A DNA stretch of 20,935 nucleotides. It comes from Treponema sp. GTDB lineage: Bacteria; Spirochaetota; Spirochaetia; Treponematales; Treponemataceae. This document shows, piece after piece, positions 6,809 to 14,096 of the stretch (the stretch's first letter is position 1; every line of letters begins with the position of its first letter). The position numbers were made by a program, and so were the translations under genes. Below the pieces are notes generated by a model. That model was given only the letters and a program-made list of their open reading frames with translations, had not been told where the DNA came from and ran no database searches. The DNA is taken from the NCBI GenBank assembly GCA_024691105.1, contig JAILNY010000101.1:1-20935 (forward strand). Direction: 5' to 3'.

Positions 6809-8260
6809 ATGTCTTTTGATTTATCTAATGCAGAAATCGCAATGCGCGAAACAAGATTAAAATCTGTAGTTTCATATAACGGTACAATAAAATCTATAAT
6901 TGCTGACAGTAAAAATTGTAAAGTAAAAAACTGTGAGAGATGTTTTTCACAGAATAATACATGTCTTTCGATTATGGTAATGGATCAGTTAACCAGTATC
7001 CGTAATCTTACGGTTATATATCACACTCCAATTGGTTGTGCATCTTTTATTCCAAGATGGACGGCCCTGTATTCTTCTATTTCTGCCAGAACAGGAAGAA
7101 CCTGGAATACAAAGTACGTGTGCACAAATCTCAATGAAAGTGATACCGTTTTTGGTGCTGCAAATAAATTGCGGCAGACAGTTCAGGAAGCGTATGACCG
7201 TTATCCATCTGATGCGATTTTAATCTGTACCGGTTGTGTTACCGGAATTATCGGCGAAGATATTGATGCGGTTGCAGAAGAGTTTGATAAAAAACTTCCG
7301 GTTCCGGTTATTCCGGTTCACTGCGAAGGAATTAAAAGTAAAGTCTGGGCAACGGGTTTTGATATTGCAGACTATATAGTTTTAAAATATATCGTAAAAC
7401 CACCAAAGCAAAAACGAAATATAATCAATTTTAAAAATTTTGAAGAAAAAATAAGGCCGTTTATAACCAGAATCTTTAAGCGTTTTGATGTCGAACCGCT
7501 TTTCTTATTTGCAAACTCTACAGTTGAAGAACTTTCTCATATGAGCGAAAGCCTTGCTACCGTAAGTTCCTGCGGTGCCTTAAGCCCGTATCTTGGAAAT
7601 GCTCTGGAACAGTTGTATGGAGTTCCTTACGTAAAAACAATCAACGGTAATGGAATCGAAGGTTTTGATACCTGGCTCAGAGATATTGCGCGTATTCTTC
7701 ATAAGGAAGAAATCGCAGAAGAAATCATCCGCGAAGAGCGTGAAAAATATCTTCCAAAGATTGAAGAGCTAAAAAAACAGTTTGTCGGAAAGACTGCCGT
7801 AATTGCCGCAGGTCCAGGTTTTACTTATGAAGTTGTCCGTGTTTTGGATGAACTTGGAATTACCGTAAAGGCTGCTCTTTCGTGGCACCACGATTCAAAA
7901 TATGATGATGAGGTTGTTCCTGACACTCTTACTCATATTGAAGACTCTCATCCGGATTTAAAAGTTTCGATTATTGATTTACAGAATCACGAGCTTTTAA
8001 ATATCATCAATAAAGAAAAGCCTGATCTTTATATTGTCCGTCACCCGGGAACCCGTCCGTTTGTTACAAAACTTGGCATTCCTGTAGTTCAACTTACTGA
8101 TGAATATCAGACGTTTGGCTACGAAGGAACTTATAATTTTGCAAGAAACATCGCTGACCTGTTTAACAATAAAAGTTTTACAGAAGGACTTAAAAAACAC
8201 TGTTCAATTCCTTATACTTCGTGGTGGTTTGAACAGGCTGCAAATAAATTTTATTCGTAA
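6809..8260 (+). CDS. Nitrogenase-like alpha subunit (NifD-like), paralogue D2
   Basis: This 483-residue protein is a NifD-side member of the nitrogenase component 1 family. Cys52, Cys77 (TPIGCA) and Cys143 (TGCVTGIIGEDI) match the P-cluster ligands Cys62, Cys88 and Cys154 of NifD. Cys255 in SSCGALSPYLG aligns with the cofactor ligand Cys275. PVHCEG (169-174) matches the NifD VRCEG strand, but the next motif reads VWATGFDIAD, so the NifD Gln191 and His195 positions are Trp180 and Phe184. Near the C-terminus QLTDEYQTFGYEG replaces the NifD QMHSWDYSGPYHG region, so the His442 ligand is lost. An N-terminal CxxxxCxxC cluster (37, 42, 45) is extra. GGAG precedes the ATG. It is the last gene of the transporter operon, and its presumed partner K2 is in the divergent operon. 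A scaffold (NifE-like) role is possible instead of catalysis. Confidence 0.88.
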   Translation: MSFDLSNAEIAMRETRLKSVVSYNGTIKSIIADSKNCKVKNCERCFSQNNTCLSIMVMDQLTSIRNLTVIYHTPIGCASFIPRWTALYSSISARTGRTWNTKYVCTNLNESDTVFGAANKLRQTVQEAYDRYPSDAILICTGCVTGIIGEDIDAVAEEFDKKLPVPVIPVHCEGIKSKVWATGFDIADYIVLKYIVKPPKQKRNIINFKNFEEKIRPFITRIFKRFDVEPLFLFANSTVEELSHMSESLATVSSCGALSPYLGNALEQLYGVPYVKTINGNGIEGFDTWLRDIARILHKEEIAEEIIREEREKYLPKIEELKKQFVGKTAVIAAGPGFTYEVVRVLDELGITVKAALSWHHDSKYDDEVVPDTLTHIEDSHPDLKVSIIDLQNHELLNIINKEKPDLYIVRHPGTRPFVTKLGIPVVQLTDEYQTFGYEGTYNFARNIADLFNNKSFTEGLKKHCSIPYTSWWFEQAANKFYS

Positions 8261-8274
8261 AATCGCCTGACGTT

Positions 8275-8325
8275 TTTCTGCAGTCACTTTTTACGAAAGA
8301 TTTAGAATCTTTTTGACTGCAGAAA
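8275..8325. terminator. Nested inverted repeats between convergent D2 and lysR genes
   Basis: A perfect 12-bp outer repeat, TTTCTGCAGTCA (8275-8286) and TGACTGCAGAAA (8314-8325), encloses a perfect 7-bp hairpin, AAAGATT-tag-AATCTTT (8296-8312). On the plus strand the inner hairpin is followed by TTTTT. The structure lies at the convergent ends of D2 and the LysR gene and overlaps the last codons of the latter. It is probably a bidirectional terminator, although the outer stem has no U tract on either side. Confidence 0.55.
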
Positions 8326-9211
8326 TATAGTCTTTTGCAGGCTTTCCTAGTTTTGAACTTTTTTTTGTGATGTAACCAAGACTAAAGTTATGCGAGGATT
8401 TTTTTTCTGTCATTTTAAGCGGAATCGTAAAAAAATCTTCGCTTTCTTCTTCGCGTGCCTGGTCATCCGGCGCGCCGGAAAGAAAGGTGTAGCCGTTTAA
8501 GCTTTTGATGAGGTTTAATTCTGTTGCACGGTCTGCAACTGTAATCGGCTGGTCAAGGTTATATTTTTTAATGTCTTCATCAGAAAAAAATGATTTTACA
8601 TCATCGGTGTCAAAGGTTACAAAATGATAGGGCTCAAGGTCTTCTAGTAAGATCCATTCTTTTTTAGAAAGTGGATGATTTTTATGCAGATAAACAAAGG
8701 CTCCGCATTCTGTCAGCGGCGTAAATATAAGAGAGTTTGCCGAAAGTCTTTTTAAAATTTCTTCGCGGTTGCGTTCACTTAAATACAAAAGTCCAAGATC
8801 GCTGTTATTATTTGCAACGTCTTCGATAACATTTACCGCTCGTTTTTCCCAGAACGAAAAATCATAGTCCATACCGGAAAAATCTTTTACAACCTGTACA
8901 AAAGCTTTGCGTGCAAATGCATAGTAGAGTGCAGAAACAGAAAATCTTTTTTTCTCCTGTCCAATGTATTTATTAACAAGCACTTCGTAATTCTCAAAAA
9001 GAGTACGCGCGTCCTGTAAAAATTCATTTCCTTTATCTGTAACAGTTGTACCGCGCGAAGTTCTTTTAAAAATTACAATGCCAAGCTCATTTTCTAAATC
9101 ATGAACGCTGCTTGTAAGAGAAGGTTGTGAAATGTAAAGTTTTTCTGAGGCTTTGTTAAAGGAGCCGCATTCTGCGACTCCTAAACAATAGCGGATTTGC
9201 TGGATTGTCAT
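8291..9211 (-). CDS. LysR-type transcriptional regulator
   Basis: This 306-residue protein has the standard LysR layout. The winged helix-turn-helix at residues 1-60 reads FNKASEKLYISQPSLTSSVHDLE, the family recognition-helix region, followed by LGIVIFKRTSRG and TVTDKG. The effector-binding domain follows (about 90-295), with the typical ECGAFVYLHKNHPLSKK segment. It is the last gene of the nifH-like operon, 35 bp after K1, with a hairpin in that gap and only a weak AGGT ribosome site, so expression is probably low. It is the obvious candidate to bind the ACCTA-N9-TAGGT sites, which have T-N11-A geometry, and to sense a sulfur metabolite. By analogy, the LysR protein SalR controls methylthio-alkane reductase genes in Rhodospirillum. 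The effector is unknown. Confidence 0.88.
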   Translation of the reverse strand: MTIQQIRYCLGVAECGSFNKASEKLYISQPSLTSSVHDLENELGIVIFKRTSRGTTVTDKGNEFLQDARTLFENYEVLVNKYIGQEKKRFSVSALYYAFARKAFVQVVKDFSGMDYDFSFWEKRAVNVIEDVANNNSDLGLLYLSERNREEILKRLSANSLIFTPLTECGAFVYLHKNHPLSKKEWILLEDLEPYHFVTFDTDDVKSFFSDEDIKKYNLDQPITVADRATELNLIKSLNGYTFLSGAPDDQAREEESEDFFTIPLKMTEKKSSHNFSLGYITKKSSKLGKPAKDYISAVKKILNLS

Positions 9212-9221
9212 AATACAAAAT

Positions 9222-9240
9222 GACCTGCGTAGGGCAGGTC
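9222..9240 (-). other. Hairpin in the K1-lysR gap
   Basis: A perfect 7-bp stem GACCTGC/GCAGGTC with a 5-nt loop lies between the K1 stop and the LysR start. On the minus strand it is followed by ATTTTGTATT and then the ATG. The only Shine-Dalgarno-like AGGT is in the 3' arm. It may lower read-through, protect the upstream mRNA or hide the ribosome site of lysR. Confidence 0.55.
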
Positions 9241-9246
9241 GATGTT

Positions 9247-10566
9247 TTAGTTAAATCGCTGAACGGCAACCGAATAAATATCTTCTATCAGTTTTATACC
9301 GCCGCGATAACCGACGTAAGAAGTGTCCATTACAACGCGATCCTGGAACGGCCAGGAAACATTCAGGAAGTTTCCTTTAAGATCGCCGGTAAGTTCCTTG
9401 TCAAAGTAGCTTCCGAGAACCAGAGGATATCCGTGATAGTCGTGCTTTTTGATTTCTTCGTGAATCAAAAAGCTGTCTGTGTTAAAGTCAACTTCGGCTT
9501 CGAGTCCGTAGTTCAATTTCTTAAACTCGGCACGGATTGATTCCTGATGTTCCTTTGGAGTGTCGTCGGTAACAAACTGTTTGGCCGGGAAAAGTCCAAG
9601 ATCGTTTACAAGGAATTTTGTAAGCGCAAGTGAATACTGTGCGTCTGCCACAACCGAAAACTGTTTGTTGATAACGCGGTTTTCAAGGAATAAATCTGCG
9701 TAACGCTCGATAATGTAGTAAAAATATTTTTCGTGCTCTGCGATGATCGATTCAACTTTTTCAGATGGAACTTTTGTAAACTCAGCTACTGAGCGCAAGA
9801 ATTTGCTTGTTTCTGTTGCGCCGATTGGTAAAACAGGGTAGTGCAGATACGGAGTTCCAAATTTGCTTTCAAGTTTTTTTACGTTTTTAAGGCCGACCCA
9901 TGGAGAAATCAAGAGATTGAATTCTGCTTTTGGAACAAGATCAATGTTTTTGATTCCACGTTCGTAGCCGAAAATCGTATTTGGAGTAAGGCCCAGCTCG
10001 CGCACAAGATTTTCAAGCTCGCGCAGGTTTCCAAGCCAGAATAAATCCTGATACGGAACGTCTGCCCAGATGTTTACAAGACCTTTGATTTTTTGAGTGT
10101 TCTTTCCTTCCACTCCTTCAACCTTTGGAAGATACTGATCGATGATTGCATCGATTACCTGCTCGTGTCCCCTGTAGTTATTGCCTTTAAAGCCTGCTGT
10201 GTTTGCATAGATTACAGGCTTTGGTGCATCTTCAAACTGACTTACGATTTCACCGGAATCATCGCCGACAATTTCTGGAATACAGCCTGTAAGAACTACA
10301 TACAAATCTGCGTCAATTATTTTAAGCGCGTTTTCGATTGTGCTCTTAAGTTTTTTTGTTCCGCCAAATACAACATCTTTTTCGTTGATACTTGTACAAG
10401 GGAAAATGTTTGGAGAAAAATATCCCGAGCTTCCTGTTCCGTCTGAAAGTTTCTGAGCACAGCCCGGACCTGAGTGCAATACCGGAATTGCGCGTGTAAT
10501 TGCCTGTACTGTCTGCATGGAAGCAAGCGCGCATTTGTAGCGCTGTTTATCAAGTAGTTTTGCCAT
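9247..10566 (-). CDS. Nitrogenase-like beta subunit (NifK-like), paralogue K1
   Basis: This 439-residue NifK-side subunit is the partner of D1. Cys12 (YKCALASMQ), Cys36 (HSGPGCA) and Cys95 (TGCIPEIVGDD) match the P-cluster cysteines 70, 95 and 153 of NifK. Cys57 (FPC) matches Cys115. FGGTKKL follows at 67-73. It is shorter than true NifK (about 520) because it lacks the N-terminal extension. The ATG follows the D1 TAA with no base between them, and its AGGAGG lies inside the final D1 codons, an arrangement that couples translation and favours equal amounts of both subunits. K2 resembles it along the whole length. Differences cluster at 60-61, 96-98 and in a stretch near 150, where K1 has a few extra residues (EGVEGKNT). 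Expected complex: a D1-K1 heterotetramer reduced by the NifH-like protein. Confidence 0.9.
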   Translation of the reverse strand: MAKLLDKQRYKCALASMQTVQAITRAIPVLHSGPGCAQKLSDGTGSSGYFSPNIFPCTSINEKDVVFGGTKKLKSTIENALKIIDADLYVVLTGCIPEIVGDDSGEIVSQFEDAPKPVIYANTAGFKGNNYRGHEQVIDAIIDQYLPKVEGVEGKNTQKIKGLVNIWADVPYQDLFWLGNLRELENLVRELGLTPNTIFGYERGIKNIDLVPKAEFNLLISPWVGLKNVKKLESKFGTPYLHYPVLPIGATETSKFLRSVAEFTKVPSEKVESIIAEHEKYFYYIIERYADLFLENRVINKQFSVVADAQYSLALTKFLVNDLGLFPAKQFVTDDTPKEHQESIRAEFKKLNYGLEAEVDFNTDSFLIHEEIKKHDYHGYPLVLGSYFDKELTGDLKGNFLNVSWPFQDRVVMDTSYVGYRGGIKLIEDIYSVAVQRFN

Positions 10567-12072
10567 TTAGTTTGCTCCTCCTGCGACCTGCGCATTTCCT
10601 TTCTGTGCGCCGTTTGATTCAAAGAATGTATCAACGTTCTGTTTGTACCACCAGTCTGTGTACGGAAGCTTTACTCTCTTTGCAAGATTCTGTTCAAAGC
10701 TTCTGTTGCGGATTGAATCAAGAATTGATTTTGCAAATTCAAGTGTGTGTTTGTAACCGAAAATCATATATTCATCGGCAACATAAACGGCGCTTGTTCC
10801 GTTTTTGATTGCCCATACAGTTGAACCCGGATGACGCGACAGATACAAATCAGGTTTGAACTTGTTAAGGATATTCATAACTTCGTAGTTCTGCTGGTCA
10901 GATACACTTGCTTCAAAGTTGATGTTGTTTTCCAAAAGATATTTCATGCTTGGAGGAACATCGCCGTTTTCGTATTTTCTGTCGTAGTGCCATGCTAAAG
11001 CCCATACAACTTCAATACCAAGTTCGTTCAACACGCGCGAAACTTCAAATGTGTAACCAGGACCCATTCCGATTACGGCGCGTAAGCCCTTAAGCTCTTT
11101 TTTTATTTCTTCAATCTGAGGAAGATAAATAGCGCGCTGCTCTTCGATGTATTTTTCAATCTTTTCAGAGCGTCCAGTTACGCGACCGATTTCGCGAAGC
11201 CAGCTTTCAAAGCCTACGATACCACACTGGTTAATTGAACGAACGTACGGAACGCCGTATTTTTCTTCCAGTCCGTTTCCAAGGTAGTTACCCAAAGTTC
11301 CACATATACAGGTTGTTGCAAGAGATTCTGAAATGTGACTGAGTTCTTCTACTGTTGAGTTACAATAAAGGAAAACCGGTTCAAGATCAAAGTTCTTAAA
11401 AATCTCGATGATTTCCGGACGTGCGCTTTCGTAAAAGTTTTTAAAGTTGATTTTATTTGACTTAACGCCTTCTCGTGGCGGCTGAACAATGCTTGACAAT
11501 ACCGCGTGGTCAGCAATGTCAAAACCTGTTGCCCAGATTCGTGATTTAAAACCTTCGCAGTGAACAGCAACGATTGGAACATCGATTTCGTCTTTAACTT
11601 CATCTACAACGCTGTCGATGTCTTCACCGATAATTCCTGTCGCACACGAGCTTGAAACAAAGATTGCTTTTGGTGAATAGCGTTTGTTTACCTCGCGGAT
11701 AATTTTTGCAAGTGACTGAGTTGAACCAAAAATTGTATCCTGCTCGTTCATGTCTGTTCCGACGTAAACTGTGTTTGTTGTAACGCCGCGTTTTTTTGCC
11801 ATCACCTTATCAAGGTAGTAGTTTCCGGCAGTTGCAACAGAACATCCTGCAGGCCCGTGGTGAATTACAGCAACGTCGCGGATCGCTGCCAGCTGACTTA
11901 AGCCGCACGAAGAAAGACAGGTGCTCGACTGAGAAAAGCAGCGCGAGCAGCCTTTTAATGTTCCGCATTCTGATTTTTCTGCAAGATCCTTTAAGCTTCC
12001 AACGTAACCCGTGATTGAACCGATTCTGTTTTCGCGTGTTGCGACATTTGAAGAATTTGTATTAATTGCCAT
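10567..12072 (-). CDS. Nitrogenase-like alpha subunit (NifD-like), paralogue D1
   Basis: This 501-residue NifD-side catalytic subunit starts at the ATG at 12072, because a GGAG lies six bases before it. The upstream in-frame TTG at 12084 overlaps that ribosome site. Numbering from this start, Cys52, Cys77 (HHGPAGC) and Cys143 (SSSCATGIIGEDI) match the NifD P-cluster ligands, and Cys257 (CICGTLGNYLG) aligns with cofactor ligand Cys275. A second cysteine two residues earlier is absent in D2. AVHCEGFKSRIWATGFDIAD aligns with the NifD CEGFRGVSQSLGHH motif, with Trp for Gln191 and Phe for His195. VYVADEYMIFGYKH replaces the His442 segment. An N-terminal CxxxxxCxxC group (36, 42, 45) is shared with D2. 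It lies 17 bp after the cysteine-synthase homologue. Known relatives are group IV nitrogenase-like reductases. Nitrogen fixation is unlikely. Confidence 0.9.
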   Translation of the reverse strand: MAINTNSSNVATRENRIGSITGYVGSLKDLAEKSECGTLKGCSRCFSQSSTCLSSCGLSQLAAIRDVAVIHHGPAGCSVATAGNYYLDKVMAKKRGVTTNTVYVGTDMNEQDTIFGSTQSLAKIIREVNKRYSPKAIFVSSSCATGIIGEDIDSVVDEVKDEIDVPIVAVHCEGFKSRIWATGFDIADHAVLSSIVQPPREGVKSNKINFKNFYESARPEIIEIFKNFDLEPVFLYCNSTVEELSHISESLATTCICGTLGNYLGNGLEEKYGVPYVRSINQCGIVGFESWLREIGRVTGRSEKIEKYIEEQRAIYLPQIEEIKKELKGLRAVIGMGPGYTFEVSRVLNELGIEVVWALAWHYDRKYENGDVPPSMKYLLENNINFEASVSDQQNYEVMNILNKFKPDLYLSRHPGSTVWAIKNGTSAVYVADEYMIFGYKHTLEFAKSILDSIRNRSFEQNLAKRVKLPYTDWWYKQNVDTFFESNGAQKGNAQVAGGAN

Positions 12073-12089
12073 TTTTGTCTCCAACGTTT

Positions 12090-13106
12090 TTAAAATGTCG
12101 CTTTCTTTTCTACGTCTTCGCGAACGCGCTGCAAGTCTTCGCTCAGATAGCGCTCACCATTGTCTGGTAAAAGCGGAACAATAAGCTTGCCCTTGTTCTC
12201 GTCGCGGAGTGCCTGCTTGATTGCAATTGCAAGCGATGCACCGCTTGATGCACCGATAAAGATTCCTTCGTAGTGAGCAAGCAGATGAATTGCGCGAAGA
12301 GTTTCTGCATAAGTTACTGTTTCGTATTCATCAACAACCTTGTCGTTAAAGTTTGTCGGAGCCATCGGGTTAAGACCGTTTTCGTCATGAACAGCGTGGA
12401 TTCCGTGAAAGCCTCCGTCTTCTACACCCTGGACAACCGGATGCTCAACATCTGCTCTGTCAGGCTGTGCGATTACTGTTTTAATTTTTGCATTTTTTTC
12501 TTTAAGGAATTTACTTACACCGTGTGTACTTCCTCCGGTACCAACACCGCCTACAAAGATGTCAACTTTGCCGTCTGTGTCTTCCCAGATTTCTGGACCT
12601 GTGTGCTTGTAATGTGCACCAGGGTTGTCAGGGTTAGAAAGCTGTCTTGTTGTCCAGCTGTCAGGAGTTGTGTCGAGCATCCACTGATAAACGTCGTTGA
12701 AAGCCTCGATTCCTTTTTCAAAAACTCCTTTAATCAATTCTTCTGGCGGATTTACAAGTTCAGAACCGTATGCTTCCAGAAGTTTTTTGCGTTCAACAGA
12801 AACTCCGTTCTGGATTCCGACTTTAAATTTGTATCCCTTGGCTGCTGCGATTGCCGCAATACCAATTCCCATGTTGCCTGATGTAAATTCTACAAGTGTA
12901 GTTTTTTCAGGAGTGATTTCTCCGCGCTTTTCTGCTTCTTCGATAATTTCTAAAGCGGCGCGGTCTTTGTGACTTCCTGCAGGATTAAAGTATTCAAGTT
13001 TTCCTGCGATGCGGCCCTTAAGACCAAGCGCTTCCTTAAGTCTGTGAAATTCTACAAGTGGTGTATGTCCTACAAGTTCTGTGATTGAATTGTATATTTT
13101 ACTCAT
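12090..13106 (-). CDS. Divergent cysteine-synthase-family PLP enzyme
   Basis: This 338-residue fold-type II PLP enzyme is closest in outline to O-acetylserine sulfhydrylase. The PLP lysine is Lys47 in NPAGSHKDR. The phosphate loop is GVGTGGS (187-193), and TSGNMG (75-80) is the substrate-carboxylate loop. Three positions differ from classical CysK: Met79 replaces the Thr of TSGNTG, Asn316 (PDNGERY) replaces the Ser that contacts the pyridine nitrogen of PLP, and QLSNPDNP replaces QFxNPAN. These changes suggest another amino-acid acceptor or another nucleophile than sulfide. It lies between the NifH-like and D1 genes with gaps of 15 and 17 bp, so it is part of the nitrogenase-like operon. A role in trapping sulfide or a thiol released by the reductase, to make cysteine or an S-alkyl-cysteine, is inference. 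The ATG is preceded by GAGGAG. Confidence 0.88.
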   Translation of the reverse strand: MSKIYNSITELVGHTPLVEFHRLKEALGLKGRIAGKLEYFNPAGSHKDRAALEIIEEAEKRGEITPEKTTLVEFTSGNMGIGIAAIAAAKGYKFKVGIQNGVSVERKKLLEAYGSELVNPPEELIKGVFEKGIEAFNDVYQWMLDTTPDSWTTRQLSNPDNPGAHYKHTGPEIWEDTDGKVDIFVGGVGTGGSTHGVSKFLKEKNAKIKTVIAQPDRADVEHPVVQGVEDGGFHGIHAVHDENGLNPMAPTNFNDKVVDEYETVTYAETLRAIHLLAHYEGIFIGASSGASLAIAIKQALRDENKGKLIVPLLPDNGERYLSEDLQRVREDVEKKATF

Positions 13107-13121
13107 ATGTTTCTCCTCGTC

Positions 13122-13973
13122 TTAAATCTTATAATCGTCTTCCAATGCGTCCATAAGTCCGTACTCAAGAAGAATCTGTTCAAGGCGTTCCTGAGTCATC
13201 GGTGTAGGAATTGTAAAGTTCTGGTTATTGATTACTGCTTCTGCAAGGTTACGGTATTCCTGAGCCTGTGCAGAATCCGGTTTGTATTCAATAACTGTTT
13301 TTCTGTTAATTTCTGCACGCTGAACGATGTTGTCGCGAGGAACAAAATACAAAAGCTGAGTTCCAAGTTCCTTTGCAAATGCGCGTAAGAGGTCAAGTTC
13401 GCGGTCAACGTTACGGCTGTTACAGATAATTCCTCCAAGACGCACACCACCGGCTTTTGCGTAGCGGCTGATACCTTTTGCAATGTTGTTAGCCGCATAA
13501 AGTGCCATCATTTCGCCCGATGCAACGATGTAAATCTCTTTTGCCTTCCCTTCGCGAATCGGCATTGCAAAACCACCGCAGACAACGTCACCAAGAACGT
13601 CGTAAAAAACAAAGTCCAGATCGTCTGTGTAAGCGCCAAGGTTTTCAAGCATGCTGATAGAAGTGATGATACCGCGACCTGCACAACCAACACCTGGTTC
13701 CGGACCGCCGGATTCAACACAGCGTGTTCCACCAAAGCCTGTTCTCATGATGCGGTCAAGTTCAACGTTTTCACCTTCGTCGCGGATTGTGTCGAGTACA
13801 GTTTTCTGTGCAAGACCTCCGAGCAAAAGACGTGTAGAGTCTGCCTTTGGGTCACATCCAACAACCATGACCTTTTTTCCGTGTTCAACAAGTCCTGCAG
13901 TTAAGTTCTGAGTAGTTGTTGATTTTCCGATTCCGCCCTTCCCATAGATAGCGATCTGTCTAATTTCGCCCAT
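13122..13973 (-). CDS. NifH-like [4Fe-4S] ATP-dependent reductase
   Basis: This 283-residue homodimeric iron protein of the NifH/BchL/CfbC class delivers electrons to the D/K partners with ATP hydrolysis. Walker A is GKGGIGKST (11-19). Asp41 and Lys43 lie in CDPKADS (40-46). The cluster ligands are Cys97 (GVGCAGRG) and Cys132 (DVVCGGFAMP), at the same positions as in Azotobacter NifH, and Arg100, the ADP-ribosylation site of NifH, is also present. Asp125 and Asp129 match the switch II DVLGDVVCGG motif. The C-terminus lacks NifH-specific extensions. It is the first gene of the operon and starts with ATG after AAGGAG. A promoter with two operators lies about 75 bp upstream. No second nifH-like gene is visible, so this one probably serves both D/K pairs. 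Confidence 0.95.
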   Translation of the reverse strand: MGEIRQIAIYGKGGIGKSTTTQNLTAGLVEHGKKVMVVGCDPKADSTRLLLGGLAQKTVLDTIRDEGENVELDRIMRTGFGGTRCVESGGPEPGVGCAGRGIITSISMLENLGAYTDDLDFVFYDVLGDVVCGGFAMPIREGKAKEIYIVASGEMMALYAANNIAKGISRYAKAGGVRLGGIICNSRNVDRELDLLRAFAKELGTQLLYFVPRDNIVQRAEINRKTVIEYKPDSAQAQEYRNLAEAVINNQNFTIPTPMTQERLEQILLEYGLMDALEDDYKI

Positions 13974-14042
13974 TTTTTGTTCTCCTTTAATGTAAGTCCG
14001 CGCTCTGTGGTTTTGTAAAGAGGCGGTCAGGTTTCTGTTATA

Positions 14043-14061
14043 ACCTACTGTATTAGTAGGT
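14043..14061. promoter_or_regulatory. Downstream operator of the nifH-like operon
   Basis: ACCTACT-gtatt-AGTAGGT is the most symmetric copy, with 7-bp perfect arms. Its right end coincides with the predicted transcription start near 14061. Its centre is 40 bp, close to four helical turns, from the upstream operator. Confidence 0.78.
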
Positions 14062-14067
14062 AAGAGT

Positions 14068-14096
14068 AATATAGAGCGTTTAACCTACTATGTCAA
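14068..14096 (-). promoter_or_regulatory. Promoter of the nifH-cysK-D1-K1-lysR operon
   Basis: On the minus strand TTGACA (14096-14091) and TATATT (14073-14068) are separated by 17 nt. The start is expected near 14061, leaving a leader of about 88 nt. Both operators flank or overlap the core elements, as expected for tight control. The region 14103-14170 is AT-rich with no further clear element. Confidence 0.72.

Noticed and set aside
9841..10446. Long open frames antisense to K1, D1 and the cysteine synthase
   Set aside because: They mirror the coding strand of recognised genes, lack ribosome sites and show no family motif.
9247..13973. True molybdenum nitrogenase (nifHDK)
   Set aside because: The residues needed at the dinitrogen site (Gln191, His195, His442 equivalents) are replaced, K lacks the N-terminal extension, and the operon holds a cysteine synthase instead of nif assembly genes.
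9247..13973. Dark-operative protochlorophyllide reductase (BchLNB) or CfbCD of F430 synthesis
   Set aside because: No tetrapyrrole genes are nearby, D and K keep the full set of P-cluster cysteines plus the cofactor cysteine, and CfbD has no separate beta subunit.
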